The position numbers and the translations under genes are program-made. Under the pieces are notes generated by a model. It saw only the letters and a list, made by a program, of their open reading frames with translations. It searched no databases and had not been told where the DNA came from. A DNA stretch of 50,726 nt. Source: an uncultured Porphyromonadaceae bacterium. GTDB taxonomy: Bacteria > Bacteroidota > Bacteroidia > Bacteroidales > Muribaculaceae. Positions 45,975 through 50,726 of this stretch are shown in pieces. Positions within the stretch are counted from its first letter, which is position 1. The number at the start of each line of letters is the position of its first letter. The stretch spans positions 1 to 50,726 of the forward strand of contig CAMWUJ010000012.1 of the NCBI GenBank assembly GCA_947177405.1, in the 5' to 3' direction.

Positions 45975-46895
45975 ATGAATACTGAAGAGATCAACGATTT
46001 TGTGGAAACTCAACTCGCGGTATGGCCAGAGGCAAGGAGAAACTTCGATGCTCTCGCAAAAGTGGAGAGGAAAAGACTGCAACTGGGAGAGTTGGAAGTG
46101 TATGCCCAACATAACCCGGGACGAATCGTAAGCACGGCTGCTAAGACCGATGCCGAATCAATCAAGAAACGTGCTTGCTTCCTTTGTTCCCAAAACCGTC
46201 CTAAATCCCAGATAGCTCTTGAGATTTCTCCGGAATGGGATCTTCTGTTGAATCCATTTCCTATTCTTCCGATACACTTCACTATTGCCGACCGTAATCA
46301 CCGTCCACAGGATGGGATACCGGCGGAGATGGCACTTATGGCTCAGGATTCACCTGATCTCGCAATTTTCTATAACGGGGCTCGGGCCGGAGCGTCGGCT
46401 CCCGATCATCGCCATTGTCAGGCAGTGCTCAAATCGGAGCTTCCCATAATCAAACTCGCGGAGCGTTATCATAACCTTACGGATTGTCCGGCAATAGTGG
46501 GAAGCACCTATTTTGATATTGACCTCCCCTTTCATTTTGTCAGCGCCTGCATCACTCCCGATGACAACGGGGTAAGAACTCTGCGGACCATACTGAATGT
46601 TAAGGGTGTGGATGCAGAGACCGGCAATCCTGACGCGGCGTTGGTGAATGTATTCTTCTGGATGGATGACACCGGACTGATGCGATCCATAGTGATTCCG
46701 AGAAAAGCTCACCGTCCGAAATGCTTCTTCAAGGAGGGTTATGAGAAAATGACTGTCTCGCCAGGTGCTCTCGACATGGCCGGTCTCCTGATACTTCCGG
46801 TGGAAAAAGACTTCAACGCCATGACTTCTGAAATAGCAAGAGAGATTTATTCGGAAGTGGCATTCGCAGACCGGCTGCCCGATGAGATCCTTTAG
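45975..46895 (+). CDS. DUF4922 protein with GalT/HIT-like nucleotidyltransferase motifs
   Basis: 306 residues from the ATG at 45975, chosen because the family-like region (ETQLAVWPEARRNFDALAKV) begins right after it; in-frame ATGs at 45924 and 45876 would overlap the glycosyltransferase gene. It shows CFLC (C68, C71), NPFPILPIHFTI (93-104) and APDHRHCQ (H145-R-H147-C-Q149). This combination, a CxxC zinc pair, an NPFP strand and an HxHxQ active site, is that of galactose-1-phosphate uridylyltransferase, Ap4A phosphorylase and GDP-L-galactose phosphorylase relatives, in which the second His is the nucleophile. A sugar-phosphate nucleotidyl transfer or phosphorolysis is therefore likely; substrate unknown. 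Confidence 0.75.
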   Translation: MNTEEINDFVETQLAVWPEARRNFDALAKVERKRLQLGELEVYAQHNPGRIVSTAAKTDAESIKKRACFLCSQNRPKSQIALEISPEWDLLLNPFPILPIHFTIADRNHRPQDGIPAEMALMAQDSPDLAIFYNGARAGASAPDHRHCQAVLKSELPIIKLAERYHNLTDCPAIVGSTYFDIDLPFHFVSACITPDDNGVRTLRTILNVKGVDAETGNPDAALVNVFFWMDDTGLMRSIVIPRKAHRPKCFFKEGYEKMTVSPGALDMAGLLILPVEKDFNAMTSEIAREIYSEVAFADRLPDEIL

Positions 46896-46939
46896 CCTGC
46901 TTTTACGATTTCCAAAATTAACTTCTTTCTTACCGACAC

Positions 46940-48280
46940 ATGAGACATAGACACGATATTTCTTCCACCGCATCTACCGGAAGAAGCCGTTCCCCCTGGT
47001 TCTGGATACCGACCCTTTATATCGCGGAGGGACTCCCCTACTTCGCTGTCAACACATTGACAGTGCTGATGTATGTCAACATGAATGTATCGCTCACCGA
47101 CATGGCTTTCTTCACGGGATGGCTATATCTGCCGTGGGTGATTAAACCGTTCTGGAGTCCGTTTATCGATCTCTTCAAGACCAAACGGGCGTGGACAATA
47201 GCCATGGAGGGTATCATCTGCCTGATGATGGCAGCCGTGGGCTTCTTGCTTCCTCTATCCTTCTTCTTCGCAGCCACTCTTGTCTGCTTCTGGATAATGG
47301 CATTCGCCTCAGCCACACATGATATAGCTGCCGATGGATATTATATGCTTGAACTCTCCGATCATGACCAGGCTGCATATGTGGGAGTGAGATCCACTTT
47401 CTACCGCATAGCGAGCGTGATCGGGCAGGGAGGTCTGGTAATGCTCGCCGGTCATCTTGAGGAGACCACAGGGAATGTGCCGGGTTCTTGGAAAACAGTT
47501 TTCCTCCTTCTTGCCGGCCTCTTCCTCTGCATCACTCTCTATCATACACGGTTCATGCCCAAAGCAGTTTCCGACCGGCCCGTGCCCGGAGTGACAGCGC
47601 GGACGATAGTTAAGGATTTCGCAATGACCTTTGTCACTTTCTTCAAGAAGCCGGGGATAGTGGCGGCACTTTGCTTCATGCTTCTTTACAGACTTCCCGA
47701 AGCTTTATGCCTTAAGCTTGTGCAACCTTTCCTTGTCTCCCCCCTCGCAGACGGAGGACTTGGGCTAACTACCAAGGAGGTTGGATTCGTTAACGGAACC
47801 ATTGGAGTGATAACTCTTCTGGCGGGAGGGATATTGGGTGGTATAGCGATATCACGTGGCGGCCTGAAGAAATGGCTGTGGCCGATGGCTTTAAGCTTGA
47901 CTCTTCCTTGCGCGGTATATTGCTGGCTATCGATGGCTCAACCGCAAAATTTCTCACTTATTTGCACCGCAATAGGGTTTGAGCAATTCGGTTATGGCTT
48001 TGGCTTCACCGCTTTCATGCTCTATCTGATATATTTCTCACGTGGCGAGAATAAAACATCCCACTATGCCTTCTGCACAGCTTTCATGGCTCTTGGAATG
48101 ATGCTCCCGGGAATGGCTGCCGGATGGCTGCATGAGACGGTTTCAAATTTCAATATCTTCGGACTCGGAGGTCCGCAGGGATATATCAATTTCTTTTGGA
48201 TAGTGGTTCTATCGTGCATTGTCACCTTTGCCGTTTGCCTGAGTGTAAAAATTGATCCTCAATTCGGTAAAAAAGAATAA
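46940..48280 (+). CDS. AmpG-like MFS transporter
   Basis: 446 residues with about 12 membrane segments. The opening SPWFWIPTLYIAEGLPYFAVNT and the first-loop WVIKPFWSPFIDLF are typical of the AmpG/SLC33-like branch of the major facilitator family, which includes muropeptide permeases. Another family phrase is ASATHDIAADGYYM (about 118-131). Located 44 nt after the DUF4922 gene and 6 nt before tamL. With the amidase at the head of the operon, uptake of peptidoglycan fragments across the inner membrane is the natural hypothesis; the substrate is not proven by sequence. Confidence 0.8.
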   Translation: MRHRHDISSTASTGRSRSPWFWIPTLYIAEGLPYFAVNTLTVLMYVNMNVSLTDMAFFTGWLYLPWVIKPFWSPFIDLFKTKRAWTIAMEGIICLMMAAVGFLLPLSFFFAATLVCFWIMAFASATHDIAADGYYMLELSDHDQAAYVGVRSTFYRIASVIGQGGLVMLAGHLEETTGNVPGSWKTVFLLLAGLFLCITLYHTRFMPKAVSDRPVPGVTARTIVKDFAMTFVTFFKKPGIVAALCFMLLYRLPEALCLKLVQPFLVSPLADGGLGLTTKEVGFVNGTIGVITLLAGGILGGIAISRGGLKKWLWPMALSLTLPCAVYCWLSMAQPQNFSLICTAIGFEQFGYGFGFTAFMLYLIYFSRGENKTSHYAFCTAFMALGMMLPGMAAGWLHETVSNFNIFGLGGPQGYINFFWIVVLSCIVTFAVCLSVKIDPQFGKKE

Positions 48281-48286
48281 GTTATT

Positions 48287-50629
48287 GTGAACAACCGGAA
48301 TAGCCTTTCCTGTATTTTTCTTATTATACTCGCTGTAATCGCCGCGGGATGCAGCACCACACGCCACTTGGAAGGTGACAGCCTCCTTCTTGACGATGTG
48401 AAGATCAGACTCAACGACTCGACAGGATTGCTTGATGAGACGGAACTCATGACTTATGTGAGAAACCAGGAGAACAACAGGATGCTATGGAGTGCAAAAG
48501 TGAGACTCGGTGTCTATAATATGAGTGGAAAGGATACCACCAAATGGTGGAACCGTTTCATCCGCAAACTCGGAGAACCCCCGGTGGTTTTCGATTATAA
48601 CAATTCGCTTCAGGATGCCGATCAACTCAAGAAGGCAATGGTAAATGCAGGTTTCCTTAAAGCTAATGTTGAAATCGATACCATATCCAACCGCAAGAAA
48701 CGGAAAATGAAAGTGGTATATGATCTGAATCCGGGTAAGCCCTACATAATCCGCAGTGTGGAATATCAATTTCCCAACGACACATTGCGCGACCTCGTGA
48801 TGCGTGATTCCAACCGTATGCTGGTCCGCGCCGGAGATGTGCTCGACAGGTCAGTTCTTGAATCAGAACGAGATCTTATCACAACGCGCCTGAAAAATCG
48901 GGGTTACTACGCTTTCGGAAAGGAATTTATCACATTCAATGCCGACACCACCGAAGGTTCAAGGGAGGTGGATCTCACTCTCACTCTTAATCCCCCCTAT
49001 CCATTTGACAAGAAAACATTGCTTATGGATACTCATCGGGAATATATTGTGAGAAACGTGATATTCATCACTGACTATGCGCCGGGAGTAACGGAGGATT
49101 TAAGCACATATTCCGCAACGGATACAGTACACTTCAAGGACATCACAATCCTTTATGGCCGAGAGAAATATCTAAGGCCAAACGTCCTGGCTGAAAACTG
49201 CTTCATAAACCCCGGAGAACTCTATCGACTCAGGGATGTGAACAAGACCTACTCAGCTTTGGCACGACTGCAGATTCTCAAATTTATCAATATACGCTTC
49301 CTCCCCGTCGGTAGCGACAGAGGCCCTGTAGGGTTCCTTGATGCTTATGTGCTTCTCACAAGAGGGAAGAGCCAAAGCGTGGCTTTTGAAATCGAGGGAA
49401 CGAATTCGGAGGGTGATTTGGGAGTGGCTGCCGGGATCAATTATTCCCATAAGAATATAGCAAAAGGATCGGAGACACTTTCCACTAAAATCCGAGGTGC
49501 GTATGAATCTCTGAGCGGTAACCTAAGCGGCTTTATCCATAACCGATATATGGAATACAGCATTGAGGCCGGTATAAATTTCCCTAAATTTAAGGCTCCG
49601 TTTCTGAAAGAGAGCTTCAAGAGAAGAATCATGGCCTCCACAGAATTCAACGTTTCGATGAATTATCAGGAAAGGCCGGAATATACACGTATCATATCCA
49701 CAGCGGGCTGGAGTTATAAATGGACTGAACATAACAACCGAGATCGCCACACTTTCACTCCCATAGATATCAATTACGTGTATCTGCCGGAGAGCACCAA
49801 CGACTTTATCAACCAGATCGCTCCCGACAATCCTCTTCTCAGATATAGTTATGAGGACCACTTCATAATGCGTTTGGGCTATAACTTCTATCATACCAAC
49901 AAACGACGCGACCGTCCCTGGAGGATTGCTCAGCGGAATATCTTCACTTTAAGAGTAAACGGAGAGGTTGCCGGCAATCTTCTCTTTGCGCTCAATTCCA
50001 TATTCAATCACCGGCCTAATTTCCATAGTGATCCTTATAAAGTGTTTGGAATACGCTATTCCCAATATGCCAAAGCAGAGGCCGACCTGGCCTTCCTCCA
50101 TATTTTCAATGAACGCAACGCCTTGGCTTGGCACGCGGGATTCGGTATAGGAGTGCCATACGGAAACTCTACCGTGCTTCCTTTTGAAAAGAGATTCTAC
50201 GGAGGCGGCGCCAACGGAGTGAGAGGGTGGGACGTGCGCACTCTCGGCCCCGGACGTTATCCCGGTACCAATTCAGTGAGCGACTTCATAAACCAATGCG
50301 GCGACATTCGTCTGGAATTGAGTGCCGAATACCGTGCCAAACTGTTCTGGGTGGTGGAAGGAGCCGCTTTCATTGATGTCGGCAATATCTGGACAATACG
50401 GAATTACGCCACACAGCCCTACGGCACATTCTATTTCAACTCCTTCTATAAAGAGTTGGCAGCAGCATACGGTCTTGGAGTGCGTCTCGACTTCAGCTAT
50501 TTTCTGCTACGCTTCGACTTAGGAATGAAGGCCCATAATCCGGCCATAAATGCCGAGCCATGGCCTCTGATTCATCCCAAATGGCACCGTGACTCCTCTT
50601 TTCATTTCTCCATCGGTTATCCATTTTAA
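48287..50629 (+). CDS. tamL: TamL: lipoprotein Omp85/TamA-family outer-membrane assembly factor
   Basis: 780 residues, starting at a GTG 6 nt after the transporter stop. Unlike proteobacterial TamA, it begins with a lipoprotein signal (IAAGC, Cys22), as is known for Bacteroidota TamL. Periplasmic POTRA-like region about 30-350 (for example YDLNPGKPYIIRSVEYQF), then a 16-strand barrel (about 370-780). The Omp85 loop motif VRGW is at 645-648, and the chain ends in FHFSIGYPF with a terminal Phe. It helps insert or transport outer-membrane components, usually with a TamB partner that often follows downstream; here the window ends 97 nt later, so the partner cannot be checked. Confidence 0.88.
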   Translation: MNNRNSLSCIFLIILAVIAAGCSTTRHLEGDSLLLDDVKIRLNDSTGLLDETELMTYVRNQENNRMLWSAKVRLGVYNMSGKDTTKWWNRFIRKLGEPPVVFDYNNSLQDADQLKKAMVNAGFLKANVEIDTISNRKKRKMKVVYDLNPGKPYIIRSVEYQFPNDTLRDLVMRDSNRMLVRAGDVLDRSVLESERDLITTRLKNRGYYAFGKEFITFNADTTEGSREVDLTLTLNPPYPFDKKTLLMDTHREYIVRNVIFITDYAPGVTEDLSTYSATDTVHFKDITILYGREKYLRPNVLAENCFINPGELYRLRDVNKTYSALARLQILKFINIRFLPVGSDRGPVGFLDAYVLLTRGKSQSVAFEIEGTNSEGDLGVAAGINYSHKNIAKGSETLSTKIRGAYESLSGNLSGFIHNRYMEYSIEAGINFPKFKAPFLKESFKRRIMASTEFNVSMNYQERPEYTRIISTAGWSYKWTEHNNRDRHTFTPIDINYVYLPESTNDFINQIAPDNPLLRYSYEDHFIMRLGYNFYHTNKRRDRPWRIAQRNIFTLRVNGEVAGNLLFALNSIFNHRPNFHSDPYKVFGIRYSQYAKAEADLAFLHIFNERNALAWHAGFGIGVPYGNSTVLPFEKRFYGGGANGVRGWDVRTLGPGRYPGTNSVSDFINQCGDIRLELSAEYRAKLFWVVEGAAFIDVGNIWTIRNYATQPYGTFYFNSFYKELAAAYGLGVRLDFSYFLLRFDLGMKAHNPAINAEPWPLIHPKWHRDSSFHFSIGYPF

Positions 50630-50726
50630 ACAAAGATTGTTATAATAAGACCTCATTCAACAAAATATGTTAAAATGCCGGAGCGGCTATTGGGGAGCTA
50701 AAATCTTCTTTTGCAGAAGGAGCAAC

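Noticed and set aside
50667..50726. Open frame running off the right edge (ATG at 50667)
   Set aside because: Only 20 codons with no recognisable sequence; a tamB gene is often found here, but this stretch does not show it.

Overview
The window looks like a chromosomal segment from a gut Bacteroidota, order Bacteroidales, and most likely a Muribaculaceae-like genome. That family-level placement is inferred from gene style and was not tested. The support is a SusC/SusD pair, DUF4493 and PCMD lipoproteins, a lipoprotein TamA-type Omp85 (TamL), a class I fumarase, C10 (streptopain-like) peptidases with a shared C-terminal tail, and many matches to the Bacteroidota promoter (TAnnTTTG near -7 and TTG/TTTG near -33). 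Several of these matches have exactly 20 nt between the two boxes. I see no tRNA, rRNA, CRISPR array, insertion sequence or prophage.

Layout. (1) 186-10884, minus strand: a run of six cell-surface genes (three DUF4493 lipoproteins, two paralogous outer-membrane barrel-like proteins, and a PCMD lipoprotein), followed by a PAP2 phosphatase and a DgkA-type lipid kinase. (2) 11208-22409: mostly housekeeping genes. These are a DUF4923 protein, riboflavin synthase (minus), an ABC-ATPase/DUF4435 fusion resembling the OLD/PARIS immune ATPase-nucleases, a glycogen branching enzyme with a lysine/alanine-rich tail overlapping cmk, then ispH, tadA, an ADP-ribosylglycohydrolase-fold protein, menA and dnaB. 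(3) 22496-33773, minus: a secretion/uptake region with two C10 cysteine peptidases, one unknown secreted protein and a SusC/SusD pair. The peptidase and unknown-protein genes each have their own promoter, and all units except the last (22496-24310) end in a clear hairpin. (4) 34273-40772, minus: a HepT/MntA toxin-antitoxin pair, nhaA, a Bcp-type peroxiredoxin, lepA and class I fumarase. A nested inverted-repeat element lies between lepA and fumarase. (5) 40942-50629, plus: an apparent five-gene operon of a large peptidoglycan amidase with an inserted domain, a family 2 glycosyltransferase, a GalT/HIT-fold DUF4922 protein, an AmpG-like MFS permease, and TamL.

How the genes work together. Regions 1, 3 and 5 are all about the cell envelope. 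Region 1 probably displays carbohydrate-binding lipoproteins. Region 3 pairs secreted proteases with an outer-membrane importer and lacks glycoside hydrolases, so it may be a protein or peptide utilisation locus. Region 5 resembles a peptidoglycan turnover and uptake locus with an unassigned nucleotidyltransferase-like step. The most unusual items are the ATPase-DUF4435 fusion lacking the usual Walker B glutamate, the inverted-repeat element next to lepA, the amidase-DUF4922-MFS cluster, and the shared C-terminal tail on three neighbouring secreted proteins.
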